Assembly (NCBI GenBank): GCA_021795795.1
Contig: JAJYPA010000011.1
Location: 1-53,811 of the forward strand
Origin: Pseudomonadota bacterium
GTDB lineage: Bacteria > Pseudomonadota > Gammaproteobacteria > Halothiobacillales > Halothiobacillaceae
DNA length: 53,811 nucleotides
Direction: 5' to 3'
The notes under the pieces were generated by a model that saw nothing but the letters and a program-made list of their open reading frames with translations, made no database searches and was not told where the DNA came from. This document shows, piece by piece, positions 9,231-18,688 of this stretch (its first letter is position 1; the number at the start of each line of letters is the position of its first letter). A program made the position numbers and the translations under genes.

Positions 9231-9385
9231 TCGTTTGCTCCGGCCTTCTTTTGAGGCTTCATCTGTTCGCGCATCTGTTCACGCATCAGGCGCGCCACGG
9301 CCTGATCATGTGCATCCGGCGACTGACTCAGGGCGGCAATCGTGTCGCGGTTATTTTCCACAAAGTCGGGCGAGCGATACATCAT
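9227..9385 (-). CDS. Small ORF (52 aa) between lipoprotein gene and yejB
   Basis: Starts with two consecutive ATG codons (9385 and 9382) and ends in a TGA that overlaps the yejB start. The product begins MMYRSPDFVENNRD, continues TIAALSQSPDAHDQAVARLM and ends in a repeat-like REQMREQMKPQKK. It is hydrophilic, helical in character and highly charged, without signal or membrane segment. No strong ribosome site is visible; it starts about 24 bases after the lipoprotein stop. Its exact fit between two genes of an operon argues for a translated gene or a coupling leader. I do not recognise a family. Confidence 0.5.
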   Translation of the reverse strand: MMYRSPDFVENNRDTIAALSQSPDAHDQAVARLMREQMREQMKPQKKAGANE

Positions 9386-9409
9386 GCGTCTATGCCGGAT
9401 TGCTCTGGT

Positions 9410-10087
9410 TCAGGGATTCAACGGTGTCAGGTTCTGCTGTACGCCACCCGGGGATTGGGCAGGAGATTGAACCAGGGACTGCGGCTCGGGTCTCGGATCA
9501 GAATCCTTGCAGTTGGCAATGCACACCACCGATTTCTTCACGCCGCCGCCACAGCCCACATAGCATTGCTCGAAGTTCTGCTGACAAGGGCATGGTGCGC
9601 TGTCGCATTGTTCGTGGATCAGACGTTTACGCTCCTCGGCCAGACTCGGTGCAACGGGCGGCGTGGGCGCATCATCGTAGTAATCATCGTAATAACCCGG
9701 ACGCATCACCCAGCCATAGCCCGGCACAAACACCGGGTTGAAGAACCCCATGCGCAAGCTGCGATTGAGCTCGTAAAACTGCCGGTCGGTTTCATACTGG
9801 CGGCGTTGCGCTTCGTAGGTTTTAAGCGCCGAATCAAAAGCCGCCCGCGCTGCCGGTTCAATCTCTGCGATGCATGACTGGCGCGCCGCCGAACACCTGT
9901 TCTGACATTGCTTGAGCGCATCCTGGCATTGCGCCACGCAAATCAATCCTTTGGCGGTTTGCGGCGGCGTATAAGACGTTTGCGTGGCGTATTGCGGCGT
10001 GGCACAACCACCCAAAGCGCCCACCGCCAATAGCGGAAGGAACCAGTTAAGAATCTTTCTAGCTACGTTGTTTTTGGGGAAGTTCAT
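9410..10087 (-). CDS. Cysteine-rich lipoprotein with CX3C pairs
   Basis: 225 residues. A lipoprotein signal (residues 1-28) ends in LGGC, predicting lipidation of C28. The mature part has twelve more cysteines, eight of them in four CX3C pairs: 50/54 and 61/65 in one helix-like segment, and 175/179 and 189/193 near the C-terminus. C72 and C161/C166/C168 are extra. Between the pairs are a charged helical stretch (about 80-110) and a Gly/Tyr/Asp-rich loop with GYGWVMRPGYYDDYYDD. The start overlaps the yejA 3' end by 29 bases and the gene is followed by the small ORF and yejB, so it belongs to the peptide-uptake operon. The family is not recognised; disulfide-bonded helical hairpins are an inference. 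Confidence 0.75.
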   Translation of the reverse strand: MNFPKNNVARKILNWFLPLLAVGALGGCATPQYATQTSYTPPQTAKGLICVAQCQDALKQCQNRCSAARQSCIAEIEPAARAAFDSALKTYEAQRRQYETDRQFYELNRSLRMGFFNPVFVPGYGWVMRPGYYDDYYDDAPTPPVAPSLAEERKRLIHEQCDSAPCPCQQNFEQCYVGCGGGVKKSVVCIANCKDSDPRPEPQSLVQSPAQSPGGVQQNLTPLNP

Positions 10088-11942
10088 GTGTTTGCCACCA
10101 AGTTTGCATGACCCAGGTCATGGCATCGAAATAAAGCGGCAGCGGCTGGTGAAAACCGAATCGATTCCACCACGCCAGCCGATGCGCACCAATGTACCAG
10201 TTTGGCACAAGATATTCGCCCCAGAGCAGCACGCGATCCAGCGCGCGACAGGCCGTGACCAGCTCCGCCCGCGATTTGGCGTAGATGACCCGATCGATCA
10301 GCGCATCGACCACGGGGCTATCGATGCCCATGTAATTACTGGAACCGTCCGTGTGTGCGGCAGCACTGCCAAACCGATCCCGCAGTTCATTGCCCGGCGA
10401 CTGCGATTCGCCATAGGCCACCACCGCCATATCGAAATCGAACCGATCCATCTTGCGTTGATACAGCGACACATCGATCGTGCGGTAACTGACATCGATA
10501 CCAAGCCGTTTGAGGTTGTAGGCATAGGGCGCGACGATGCGTTCAAAACCGCGCATGGCCAGCGTGATTTCAAAGGAAAACGGCTGGCCCTTGGCATTTT
10601 TCAGCACGCCCTCTTCCACCCGCCAACCGGCCTCGGCCAGCAAATCACGCGCTTTGAGCAGGTTCACGCGCTGCTCGTCCGGATTGTTGGCGACGGGCAC
10701 TTGATAGGGCTCTCGGAACAACTCGGGCGGCAACAGGGCTTTGAAGGGTTCGAGCAGGGCCAATTCATCGCCTTGCGGCAGGCCGCGACAGGCCAGTTCG
10801 CTGTTGCTGAAATAACTGTCGCAGCGCGTGTACTGGCCATAGAACAAGTGCGTGTTCGACCAGCCGAAATCCAGCGCCAGATCCATAGCCCGCCGCACGC
10901 GACGATCCGAGAACAAGGCACGACGGGTGTTCATGCCGAAGCCCTGCATCCCGGCGTTGTTTTTATGCGGTATTTCCCGACGGATGATGCGGCCATCAGC
11001 GAAATTCGCGCCGGTATAATCGCGTGCCCAGCGCTTGGAATTGGTCTCGTAGAACACATCGACCTCGCCCGCCTTGAAGGCTTCGAGCGAGACGGTCTCG
11101 TCCTTGTAGTATTTGAATACGATCCGGTCGAAGTTGAACTGCCCCCGGCGCACGTCCAGATCCTTCGCCCAGTAATCGGGATTGCGCTCAAAGGTGATGG
11201 TATTGCCATAATCGACCCGACCCACGCGATACGGCCCGCTGGTTAAGAACGCCTCGCGCGCCAGGCTGGCAAAATCACGACCCGCCAGCCAGCGTTTGGA
11301 GAATACCGGCAATTCGCCAATGATCAGATGCAGTTCGGGATTGACTCGCTTGAAGTTAAACTGCACATGCCGTGCATCGGTCAGTTCGGCCCCGGCGATA
11401 TCCCCCCAGTACATTCGATAGCGCGGATGCGCCTGTTTGCTCATGAGCGTATTGAAGCTGAACAGCACATCCTGCGCCGTGACCGGGCTGCCATCATGGA
11501 AACGGGCTTTGGCATTGATGCGAAAAGTAATCGACAAGCCATCCACCGCCAGATCGGCCCGATCGGCCAGCAAGCCATAGGCTGAAAACGGCTCATCCCA
11601 GGCGCGCGCGGTCAGGGTTTCAAAACACAGTTCATTCAAGCCCGAGGCGGCCAAGCCTTTCAACACAAACGGGTTGAGCGAGTCGAAGTTGCCAAAGACC
11701 GACAGCGCCAACCGGCCACCCTTGGGCGCATCGGGATTCACATAATCAAATGCACTAAAATCGGCCGGATATTTGGGGGAATAGCCCAGCGCGTCGGCAA
11801 ATCCGGCTGCCCGGCCAGCCGGGCTGAACCCACCGACACCCGCAGCCAGAGCACCTGTTGCCAGCAAATGACGAAGGAAATCACGGCGCGAACGCTGGTC
11901 GTCTCCTAATTGATCGTGTCGCGAGGGATGCTCGTTTTTCAT
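10059..11942 (-). CDS. yejA: Peptide-binding protein YejA (Tat-exported)
   Basis: 627 residues. The N-terminus has a twin-arginine export motif, SRRDFLRHLL, then a hydrophobic Ala/Gly stretch. The mature domain is a family-5 solute-binding protein: YVNPDAPKGGRLALSVFGNF, FETLTARAWDEPFSAYGLLA, FHDGSPVTAQDVLFSFN and SGPYRVGRVDYG all match YejA. Near the C-terminus are MDRFDFDMAVVAYGESQSPG and LVPNWYIGAHRLAWW. It delivers peptides to the YejBE permease in the inner membrane. It is the first gene of the operon, transcribed away from fabI with about 130 bases between the two starts. Confidence 0.93.
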   Translation of the reverse strand: MKNEHPSRHDQLGDDQRSRRDFLRHLLATGALAAGVGGFSPAGRAAGFADALGYSPKYPADFSAFDYVNPDAPKGGRLALSVFGNFDSLNPFVLKGLAASGLNELCFETLTARAWDEPFSAYGLLADRADLAVDGLSITFRINAKARFHDGSPVTAQDVLFSFNTLMSKQAHPRYRMYWGDIAGAELTDARHVQFNFKRVNPELHLIIGELPVFSKRWLAGRDFASLAREAFLTSGPYRVGRVDYGNTITFERNPDYWAKDLDVRRGQFNFDRIVFKYYKDETVSLEAFKAGEVDVFYETNSKRWARDYTGANFADGRIIRREIPHKNNAGMQGFGMNTRRALFSDRRVRRAMDLALDFGWSNTHLFYGQYTRCDSYFSNSELACRGLPQGDELALLEPFKALLPPELFREPYQVPVANNPDEQRVNLLKARDLLAEAGWRVEEGVLKNAKGQPFSFEITLAMRGFERIVAPYAYNLKRLGIDVSYRTIDVSLYQRKMDRFDFDMAVVAYGESQSPGNELRDRFGSAAAHTDGSSNYMGIDSPVVDALIDRVIYAKSRAELVTACRALDRVLLWGEYLVPNWYIGAHRLAWWNRFGFHQPLPLYFDAMTWVMQTWWQTHELPQKQRS

Positions 11943-12071
11943 TTCAACCGTACACTATGTCGATAAGCCTCGGGAGGAGTCGTTCGAGCGGGACAACCAG
12001 ACGAACGACGGACGCTTTATGCATCTACTCGGGTGAGTGATCACATTTTTAGTCAGCATGAGGAACATAGT

Positions 12072-12860
12072 ATGGGATTTTTAAGCGGCAAACGTGCCTT
12101 GATCGTGGGTATTGCGAACAATCGCTCCATTGCATCGGGCATTGCCGAAGCCATGCACCGGGAAGGCGCGGAACTGGCGTTTACCTATCTGAACGATCGC
12201 TTCAAGGAAAAAGTCGAAAAAGCGACGACGGACCTGGGTTCGAACATCTATCTGCCACTGGATGCCACATCCGACGAGCAGATCGATGCGCTGTTCCCGG
12301 CACTTGCCGAACATTGGCCGGAAGGCTTCGATATTCTGGTGCACTCCATCGCCTTCGCCCCGCGTGAAGCCCTGGATGGCGACTACCTCGACGGCATGTC
12401 GCGCGAGGCCTTCCGTGTGGCCCACGATGTGTCCGCCTACTCTCTGGCTGCATTGGCTAAGGCAGGCCGCGAGACGATGCGCGATAACGGTGCCATCGTC
12501 ACGTTATCCTATCTCGGCGCCGAACGCGTGATGCCGAACTACAACGTGATGGGCGTCGCCAAAGCCGCACTCGAAGCGAATGTGCGCTATCTGGCCGGCT
12601 CTTTGGGCGGTCGGGGTATTCGCGTGAACTCGGTCTCCGCCGGGCCAATCAAGACGCTGGCCGCCTCCGGTATCGGCGAGTTCAAGGGCTTCCTCGATTA
12701 CGTCGCGCTCAACTCACCATTGAAGCGCAACGTCACCATCGAGCAGGTCGGCAATACTGCCGCCTTCCTGTGCTCGGATCTCGCATCCGGCATCACCGGC
12801 GAGAATGTCTACGTTGATTCGGGGTACTTCATCACCGGCATGGGCCAGTGCCCGAAATAA
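12072..12860 (+). CDS. fabI: Enoyl-[acyl-carrier-protein] reductase (NADH) FabI
   Basis: 262 residues. It catalyses the last reduction of each elongation round in fatty-acid synthesis. The start [13 protein letters not shown] is chosen because it aligns with E. coli FabI and has GAGGAA a few bases upstream; a longer frame from 12033 adds 13 unrelated residues. Visible features are the nucleotide-binding N-terminus, Y147 and the catalytic Y157-x6-K164 (YNVMGVAK), [13 protein letters not shown] of the substrate loop, and the C-terminal [12 protein letters not shown]. The residue equivalent to E. coli Gly93 is Ala94. It is monocistronic and is followed by a repeat element and a terminator at 13104-13128. 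Confidence 0.97.
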   Translation: MGFLSGKRALIVGIANNRSIASGIAEAMHREGAELAFTYLNDRFKEKVEKATTDLGSNIYLPLDATSDEQIDALFPALAEHWPEGFDILVHSIAFAPREALDGDYLDGMSREAFRVAHDVSAYSLAALAKAGRETMRDNGAIVTLSYLGAERVMPNYNVMGVAKAALEANVRYLAGSLGGRGIRVNSVSAGPIKTLAASGIGEFKGFLDYVALNSPLKRNVTIEQVGNTAAFLCSDLASGITGENVYVDSGYFITGMGQCPK

Positions 12861-12865
12861 GCCCA

Positions 12866-13020
12866 CTATGGAATCTCTGCTCGAATCCATCCATGGCTTC
12901 GCGGGCTTACGCCAGCTGCGCGTTCAGATACGCTCGGACCGATACATGCCCGGCCCAAGCTCCGCATTTCAATGACATACGACATTGTGCGGTAAGGTCT
13001 GCATTTGTGCAGACCTTACC
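12866..13020 (+). repeat. Hairpin-rich interspersed element, copy 1
   Basis: Lies between the convergent fabI and ppiD genes. It shares four blocks with 15206-15402: CTATGGAATCTCTGC at the left end, AATCCATCCATGGCTTC, the core GGGCTTACGCCAGCTGCGCG, CGCATTTCAATGAC with a following CATTG that can pair with CAATG, and a right-end palindrome. The right-end palindrome here is a perfect 13-base stem (12991-13003 with 13008-13020) around a TTTG loop. No coding potential is evident. Confidence 0.7.
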
Positions 13021-13068
13021 TGAATTTATTCAGGTATACCCCATTGGCGCAGTGCAAACGGCGCAAAT

Positions 13069-13100
13069 AAAAAAGCGGCGCAACCTGCGTCGCACCGCTT
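13069..13100 (-). terminator. Terminator downstream of ppiD
   Basis: On the minus strand a 12-base stem (AAGCGGTGCGAC with GTTGCGCCGCTT) and a GCAG loop are followed by TTTTTT. It lies about 90 bases past the ppiD stop. Confidence 0.75.
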
Positions 13101-13103
13101 GCC

Positions 13104-13128
13104 AACCCACCTTATCGGTGGGTTTTTT
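13104..13128 (+). terminator. Terminator downstream of fabI
   Basis: Stem AACCCACC/GGTGGGTT with TTATC loop followed by a T-run on the plus strand. It lies downstream of repeat copy 1. Confidence 0.8.
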
Positions 13129-13187
13129 CATTCTTGGTATAGGCCCCGGTCCAAGTGACCTTTTCAAGAGGTTCAGACCGATTCACC

Positions 13188-15125
13188 TCAAGGCGTCGCT
13201 GTTTTCTCGGCCTTTTGGTGGATGGTGATCTTGGCTTCATCCCGCAGAGCTTTGAGCAACACGCCCAGAGTCTGCTGTGCTTGCGCCTGCTGGATTTCGG
13301 CAGAGAGCGCCTTCTTGTCCTGTTCGCTGATCGCGGTTGGATCGCCATCTTTAATTGCCTGGACGACCACCAGCGCTTCATTGCCGTCGCTCAGAGCCAA
13401 GGCCTTGCTGGCCAGTTGGCCTTCCGGTGCCGGAGGCAGAGCAAACGCCGCCTGAATCGCTTCGGCGGGGATCGGGGCATCACGCGCCGTCCGCTTGAGC
13501 CACACCGGCACCACCCAGGTTGCGCCGACCGCTGTTGCCGCCACCTGCGGCTCCTTACCCGAATCGATCGCCTTGCCTATCTGCTTCGCTGCATCAGCCA
13601 ACGCCTGGTCAATAGCCTGTTGTTTCAGGGTGCGGGCGATCTGATTTTTCACATCGGCAAGGGGCAACTGCGTAGCCGGTTCATGCTGATCAACGCGAAT
13701 CACGACCGCATGGTTCGCGCCCAGCTCAATCAGGTTGCTGTTTAATTTCTGCTCAAGTACTTCTTTTGAAAAAGCCGCTTGACGGACTTTCTCGCTCGCA
13801 GCAATGCCCGTGCCGCTATCCCGGTTGAGCCAATCACTGGTCTGCACCTTCAAACCCAGTGCCTCAGCCGAGGGGATCAGGCTATCGGGATGTTCATAAG
13901 ACTGATCGGAAAGCTTTTCACCTTCGTCGTAATAAATCTTCTCAACTTGACGATCCTGAACCTCGGCTACCAGTTTGTCATGCACGTCCACCAGTGGCTT
14001 GATATCGGGATGGCTCTCTTTGGTCACCTCGATCAGGTGCCAACCAAATTCCGTGCGTACCGGCTCGCTGATCACACCGACCTTGATGCCATCCATGGCC
14101 TCTTCAAACGGCTTAACCATCTGACCGGGCGCCACTTCACCCAAGTCTCCGCCTTGGTTTTTTGACCCGGGGTCATCGGAAATGGCACGCGCCTCATCGC
14201 CGAAGCTGATCTTGCCGGAGACAATCGCTGCACGAGCCGCCAAAGCTTTGTTCTTGGCCGCTTCGATAGCGGCACCATCTGCATTCTTGGGTACGGAAAT
14301 CAGGATATGTCGCACCGTGCGGACAACCTGTGCATTTTGCTTCTTCACATAGTCTGCATAGGCCTGCTCAACCTGAGCAGCCGTTACCTTGACCAAAGGC
14401 GCCAGCGTTTGCGGCGACAACTCGATGTACCGTAGTTTTACCCGCTCAGGGCGGATAAATTCGGTCTTGTGCGCGCCATAGTAGGCCTCGATCGCCACAT
14501 CGGTCGGTGCGGCAACGGAATCGACCACCCGCGCACGATCAATACGCACCATGCCGATCTCACGAGTCTGGTCACGCAAGCGCACGATCTGATCCAACTC
14601 GGGCGCTGTCACAATCGTGCTCTCGCTGATCGCGTTTTCCAGCGTCTGCATGACGATATCCTGCTTCAGACCGGCCTCGAAATCGGCAACCGTCGCACCA
14701 CGCGCAGCCACGAAGGCTTCATATTTCTTGACGTCGAACACGCCATTGGTTTTGAAAGCGGGCTCGGAACGAATCAGGTCGGCCACCACGACATCCGGCG
14801 CCCGGAACCCGGCCTTGTGTACAAACACGTTCAAAACGCGCTCATTGATCATCTGATCGAGCACCTGCTGATCGAGATTCAGGCTCTGCAGCAGTTCTGC
14901 GGATACGCTGCCACCGAGTTTCTGAATAATGGCCTGACGCTGTTGACTGACCGCCTGCTCGAACGCTTGCTGGGAAATCGGCAAGCCATCGACTTCGGCC
15001 ACTGGCTTGTTTTTAGCACCACTGAAGTACTCGCCTACACCCCACAAAACGAAGGGCACACTGATTAAGCCGATGATCACGTAAGCGATCCAACCCTGAA
15101 TGCGTTCCCGCAAATCCATCAACAT
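13188..15125 (-). CDS. ppiD: Periplasmic folding chaperone PpiD (SurA-N/parvulin)
   Basis: 645 residues. A short cytoplasmic N-terminus (LRERIQGW) is followed by one membrane anchor (about 12-32, IAYVIIGLISVPFVLWGV). The large periplasmic region has a SurA-like N-domain containing VAEVDGLPISQQAFEQAVSQ, a parvulin domain (roughly 265-365) with VRHILISVPKN, DPGSKNQGGDLGEV and EFGWHLIEVT, and a C-domain. It helps outer-membrane and secreted proteins leaving the Sec translocon. Its place after hupB in the tig-clpPX-lon-hupB-ppiD order is the gammaproteobacterial arrangement. Repeat copy 2 separates it from hupB, so it probably has its own promoter. Confidence 0.95.
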   Translation of the reverse strand: MLMDLRERIQGWIAYVIIGLISVPFVLWGVGEYFSGAKNKPVAEVDGLPISQQAFEQAVSQQRQAIIQKLGGSVSAELLQSLNLDQQVLDQMINERVLNVFVHKAGFRAPDVVVADLIRSEPAFKTNGVFDVKKYEAFVAARGATVADFEAGLKQDIVMQTLENAISESTIVTAPELDQIVRLRDQTREIGMVRIDRARVVDSVAAPTDVAIEAYYGAHKTEFIRPERVKLRYIELSPQTLAPLVKVTAAQVEQAYADYVKKQNAQVVRTVRHILISVPKNADGAAIEAAKNKALAARAAIVSGKISFGDEARAISDDPGSKNQGGDLGEVAPGQMVKPFEEAMDGIKVGVISEPVRTEFGWHLIEVTKESHPDIKPLVDVHDKLVAEVQDRQVEKIYYDEGEKLSDQSYEHPDSLIPSAEALGLKVQTSDWLNRDSGTGIAASEKVRQAAFSKEVLEQKLNSNLIELGANHAVVIRVDQHEPATQLPLADVKNQIARTLKQQAIDQALADAAKQIGKAIDSGKEPQVAATAVGATWVVPVWLKRTARDAPIPAEAIQAAFALPPAPEGQLASKALALSDGNEALVVVQAIKDGDPTAISEQDKKALSAEIQQAQAQQTLGVLLKALRDEAKITIHQKAEKTATP

Positions 15126-15205
15126 AGCATCAATACCTTAAAAAACTTAAAAGCCCACCGGAGCAGGCAACTGGCCATTGAGTGCAATCGGGAGAATTAC
15201 TCTCT

Positions 15206-15402
15206 CTATGGAATCTCTGCACAAATCCATCCATGGCTTCTTGCAGAAATACACAAGCCTGCGGGCTTATGCCAGCTTCAATGCGAAGCCGGTGTAAGCC
15301 TACGTTCACGCCCGAAACGCGCTGCGCATTTCAATGACTAACATCATTGAGCAGCAGGGCATCCGTGCTCTGCCCAGGAAGGTCTGCATTTGTGCAGACC
15401 TT
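15206..15402 (+). repeat. Hairpin-rich interspersed element, copy 2
   Basis: Shares with copy 1 (12866-13020) the 35-base left end (about 33 of 35 identical by eye), the core GCGGGCTTATGCCAGCTTC, the block CGCATTTCAATGAC and the right-end palindrome AAGGTCTGCA-TTTG-TGCAGACCTT (15379-15402). Extra internal hairpins are GCTTC/GAAGC, TCAATGA/TCATTGA and GGGCA/TGCCC. It lies in the hupB-ppiD gap. Confidence 0.7.
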
Positions 15403-15407
15403 CTCTA

Positions 15408-15435
15408 TAAAAAAACAGGGACGTTCCCGCCCCTG
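15408..15435 (-). terminator. Terminator downstream of hupB
   Basis: On the minus strand CAGGG and CCCTG form a stem followed by seven T residues, about 78 bases past the hupB stop. Confidence 0.65.
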
Positions 15436-15512
15436 CTTCTTGTACTTACCTCAGAAATTCACACCATAGCCCAGTTTGCTTTTGGCCGAACGAACCCGAT
15501 GTAGCGAACGGC

Positions 15513-15785
15513 TTAGTTAACCGCGTCTTTCAAACCTTTGCCGGCCTTGAATGAAGGCAGGCGGGAAGCGGCGATTTCAATGGTTTCACCTGAACGTGGG
15601 TTACGGCCGGTACGGGCCTCACGCTCACGAACCAGGAACGTGCCGAAACCGACCAGGGTCACTTGGTCACCTTTTTTCAGTGCATCACCAACCGCTTCGA
15701 TAAACGCATCAAGCGCTGCCGCAGATTCAGTTTTCTTCATTCCGCTTTTAGCAGCCATCGCGTCGATCAGTTCTGATTTATTCAT
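15513..15785 (-). CDS. hupB: DNA-binding protein HU-beta
   Basis: 90 residues, exactly the usual HU length. The start [15 protein letters not shown] is preceded by AAGGA at suitable spacing; a longer frame to 15878 is an upstream extension. The dimerisation helices occupy residues 1-45. The DNA-binding arm carries the family signature [18 protein letters not shown] and RSGETIEI. It is a histone-like nucleoid protein that bends DNA. Position downstream of lon is standard in Gammaproteobacteria. A terminator follows at 15408-15435. Confidence 0.97.
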   Translation of the reverse strand: MNKSELIDAMAAKSGMKKTESAAALDAFIEAVGDALKKGDQVTLVGFGTFLVREREARTGRNPRSGETIEIAASRLPSFKAGKGLKDAVN

Positions 15786-16015
15786 GTCGTTGCAATCCTT
15801 TTCTTTGGGGGAGTTAAGATAGTGGGGTTGAGTTTTTGATTTCCAAGTGACGTATTCTGCAGGCAGTACCCGCAACAATCAACCAATTCCGATCACGCGC
15901 ACCTGAGTCGAGACACTTTTATACAAGCCACACGGGCGCGCTGTCAACAAAGTCTGGCCGAATAAGAATCGGCAAGGCTTGGGCTCGGCACATAAAACTG
16001 CTATCAGAACGGTAA

Positions 16016-18448
16016 TCAATGTGCATGCGCACTCTGGTCGTCGGGGCGCTTGGCCTCGACAACTGGTAGCGGTTCTTTTATCTCGACAGGCTTTGGTGTC
16101 GGCGGGGTAACCAGGGCCAGGTCCAGCACTTCATCGATCCAGCGCACCGGTCGAATATCCAGCGATGATTTAATTTTATCTGGAATTTCAACCAGATCCT
16201 TGCGGTTGCCTTCCGGAATCAGAACCAGCTTGATACCACCACGCTGCGCTGCCAGGAGCTTCTCCTTGAGCCCACCGATCGGCAGCACTTCACCGCGCAG
16301 GGTGATCTCGCCCGTCATCGCCACGGTCGACTTGACCGGAATGCCTGTCAGCGCCGAGACGATGGTCGTGCACATGGCGCCTCCGGCCGAAGGACCATCC
16401 TTCGGCGTTGCCCCTTCGGGCACGTGCACGTGAATATCCACCTTCTGGCTGAAGTCCGGATCGATCCCCAGCGAAACCGCCCGTGCCCGCACGACCGTCA
16501 TCGCGGCCTGAATCGACTCCTGCATTACCTCACCCAACTGGCCGGTGTACTTGAGGTTACCTTTACCCGGCATGGTCGCCGCTTCAATCGTCAGCAGGTC
16601 TCCACCCACTTCCGTCCAGGCCAGACCCGTCACCTGACCAACCTGATCGGGATGTTCGACCTTGCCGAAATCGAAACGATGAACACCAAGGTACTGATCC
16701 AGCGAGCTGGAATCGACTGTAATCGGTGGCTTCTCTTCATTCGTGACGAGTTTGCGCACGACCTTGCGCGATACCTTGGCCAGTTCGCGCTCAAGGTTCC
16801 GCACACCGGCTTCACGGGTGTAGTAACGAATCACATCGCGAACCGCTGATGTATCGATGACAAGCTCCTTGTCCTTCAAGCCGTTCTTTTCCAACTGCTT
16901 GGGCAACAGATAGCGCTCGGCGATCTCGGTCTTCTCGTCTTCGGTGTAGCCGGCAATACGAATCACTTCCATCCGATCCAACAACGGACCCGGAATATTC
17001 AGGCTGTTGGCCGTGCACACGAACATGACCTCGGACAAATCGATGTCCATATCCATGTAGTGATCGGCAAACGCTTTGTTTTGCTCGGGGTCCAGAACCT
17101 CCAGCAAGGCCGAAGCCGGATCGCCCCGGAAATCGGAAGCCATCTTGTCGATCTCATCGAGCAGAATCAGCGGATTGCGAGAACCGATCTTGCTCAGCGT
17201 CTGCACGATCCGGCCCGGCAAGGCGCCGACATAAGTCCGACGATGGCCGCGAATCTCGGCATCGTCGCGCACGCCACCGAGGGCGATTCGGCCGAATTTC
17301 CGGTTGGTGGCCTTGGCAATCGACTGCCCGAGCGAGGTTTTACCCACACCCGGCGGGCCGACCAGACACAGAATCGGGCCGTTCATTTTGCGCACGCGCT
17401 GCTGCACCGCGAGATACTCGAGAATCCGCTCCTTGACCTTCTCAAGGCCGAAGTGATCAGCTTCCAGCACTTGCTCCGCCACGCCCAGATCGTGCTTGAT
17501 CTTGGTCCGCTTCTTCCATGGCACGGCGATAATCCAGTCCAGATAGTTACGCACGACTGATGCCTCGGCGGACATGGGCGACATCATCTTGAGCTTGTTG
17601 AGCTCGGATTTGGCCTTGTCGAGCGCTTCTTTGGGCATACCGGCAGTCAGAATCTTGCGCTCCAACTCGTCGAGATCGCTTCCGCCCTCTTCCAGATCGC
17701 CCAGTTCCTTCTGAATCGCTTTCATCTGTTCGTTCAGATAGTACTCGCGCTGGCTTTTCTCCATTTGCTGCTTCACGCGGCCACGGATGCGCTTCTCAAC
17801 CTGCAAGGTATCGATTTCTGATTCGATCAGCACCATGAGGTGCTCGATCCGCGCGTGCAGATCGATGGTTTCCAGAATCTTCTGCTTTTCTTCAAGGCTG
17901 AGCGCCATGTGAGCGGCGATGGTATCGGCCAGGCGCGAGACATCATCGATGCCAGCCAACGATGTCAGCACCTCTGGTGGCGTTTTCTTGTTGAGTTTGA
18001 CATACCCGTCGAACTGATTGAGCAACGTACGCGCTTCCACTTCCAGTTCGCGATCAGGCTGTGCTTTCGGCTCTTCAATCGCATGCACTTCGGCTACCAG
18101 ATACTGGTCAACCTCGTGCACCTGCACGCAGCGTACGCGCTCGATGCCCTCGACGAGCACTTTGATCGTGCCGTCCGGCAATTTGTGCAGTTGAAGAATG
18201 GAAGCCAACGTGCCGACGGCATGCAGATCCTTGCGGCCCGGATCGTCAAGCTCGGCATCCTTCTGAGCGACAAGCAGCAATTGTTTGTTGCCCTTGATAG
18301 CTTCCTCCAGCGCGGACACGGACTTCTCCCGTCCCACGAACAGAGGGATCACCATATGGGGGTAAACCACCACATCCCGCAGCGGCAGAACCGGAACGGT
18401 ACGTGGTGCACCGGCGATGACTTCAGATGTTGTGTCGTTATGTGGCAT
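16016..18448 (-). CDS. lon: ATP-dependent protease Lon
   Basis: 810 residues from [10 protein letters not shown]; the frame continues upstream to 18541 but that part has no Lon similarity. The N-terminal substrate-recognition domain begins at [20 protein letters not shown]. The AAA+ module has Walker A GPPGVGKT (about residue 355-363) and Walker [12 protein letters not shown]. The C-terminal protease has the Ser-Lys dyad, with Ser in [13 protein letters not shown] and Lys in [14 protein letters not shown]. It degrades misfolded and regulatory proteins in the cytoplasm as a hexamer. It lies between clpX and hupB. A CTTGAAA at the upstream edge near 18540 could belong to a heat-shock promoter, but spacing to a -10 is poor. 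Confidence 0.98.
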   Translation of the reverse strand: MPHNDTTSEVIAGAPRTVPVLPLRDVVVYPHMVIPLFVGREKSVSALEEAIKGNKQLLLVAQKDAELDDPGRKDLHAVGTLASILQLHKLPDGTIKVLVEGIERVRCVQVHEVDQYLVAEVHAIEEPKAQPDRELEVEARTLLNQFDGYVKLNKKTPPEVLTSLAGIDDVSRLADTIAAHMALSLEEKQKILETIDLHARIEHLMVLIESEIDTLQVEKRIRGRVKQQMEKSQREYYLNEQMKAIQKELGDLEEGGSDLDELERKILTAGMPKEALDKAKSELNKLKMMSPMSAEASVVRNYLDWIIAVPWKKRTKIKHDLGVAEQVLEADHFGLEKVKERILEYLAVQQRVRKMNGPILCLVGPPGVGKTSLGQSIAKATNRKFGRIALGGVRDDAEIRGHRRTYVGALPGRIVQTLSKIGSRNPLILLDEIDKMASDFRGDPASALLEVLDPEQNKAFADHYMDMDIDLSEVMFVCTANSLNIPGPLLDRMEVIRIAGYTEDEKTEIAERYLLPKQLEKNGLKDKELVIDTSAVRDVIRYYTREAGVRNLERELAKVSRKVVRKLVTNEEKPPITVDSSSLDQYLGVHRFDFGKVEHPDQVGQVTGLAWTEVGGDLLTIEAATMPGKGNLKYTGQLGEVMQESIQAAMTVVRARAVSLGIDPDFSQKVDIHVHVPEGATPKDGPSAGGAMCTTIVSALTGIPVKSTVAMTGEITLRGEVLPIGGLKEKLLAAQRGGIKLVLIPEGNRKDLVEIPDKIKSSLDIRPVRWIDEVLDLALVTPPTPKPVEIKEPLPVVEAKRPDDQSAHAH

Positions 18449-18631
18449 ATGTTTTACCTGTGTGACGCGCCGAATGGCGGTAAGGTGAGCGGATACGTAT
18501 AGAGCATAGCCAATAGTTAATGCCGAATGGCAACTTTTCAAGTCGCTGGCGCAGAAAAGCGATCCACGATCAAAGAAAACATCCTGAATATGATGCGTCG
18601 TTGCGGCGCCGGAGTCACTCAGTGGACTTGC

Positions 18632-18659
18632 AAAAAAATCCCGCCAAGCAGCGGGATTT
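18632..18659 (-). terminator. Terminator downstream of clpX
   Basis: Minus-strand hairpin AAATCCCGC/GCGGGATTT (18636-18659) followed by T residues (18632-18638), 30 bases past the clpX stop. It separates clpPX from lon. Confidence 0.85.
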
Positions 18660-18688
18660 CAATTACGCTCTATAAAGCCGGGGAAAAG

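Larger units (their letters stand above)
12861..13187. other. Intergenic region fabI/ppiD
   Basis: Holds repeat copy 1 (12866-13020) followed by two back-to-back terminators (13069-13100 for ppiD, 13104-13128 for fabI). I see no gene here. Confidence 0.7.
15126..15512. other. Intergenic region hupB/ppiD
   Basis: Nearly 390 bases between two genes of the same strand. It contains repeat copy 2 (15206-15402) and the hupB terminator (15408-15435). No open frame worth supporting is seen. Confidence 0.7.

Noticed and set aside
12072..12860. Ala94 in FabI at the position of E. coli Gly93, linked to triclosan resistance when changed to Val
   Set aside because: Alanine here occurs naturally in FabI of other bacteria as far as I recall, and is small; it is not evidence of resistance.
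13978..14165. Plus-strand frames across ppiD, lon, clpX and argS
   Set aside because: Antisense shadows of well-identified genes with no ribosome sites or family blocks.
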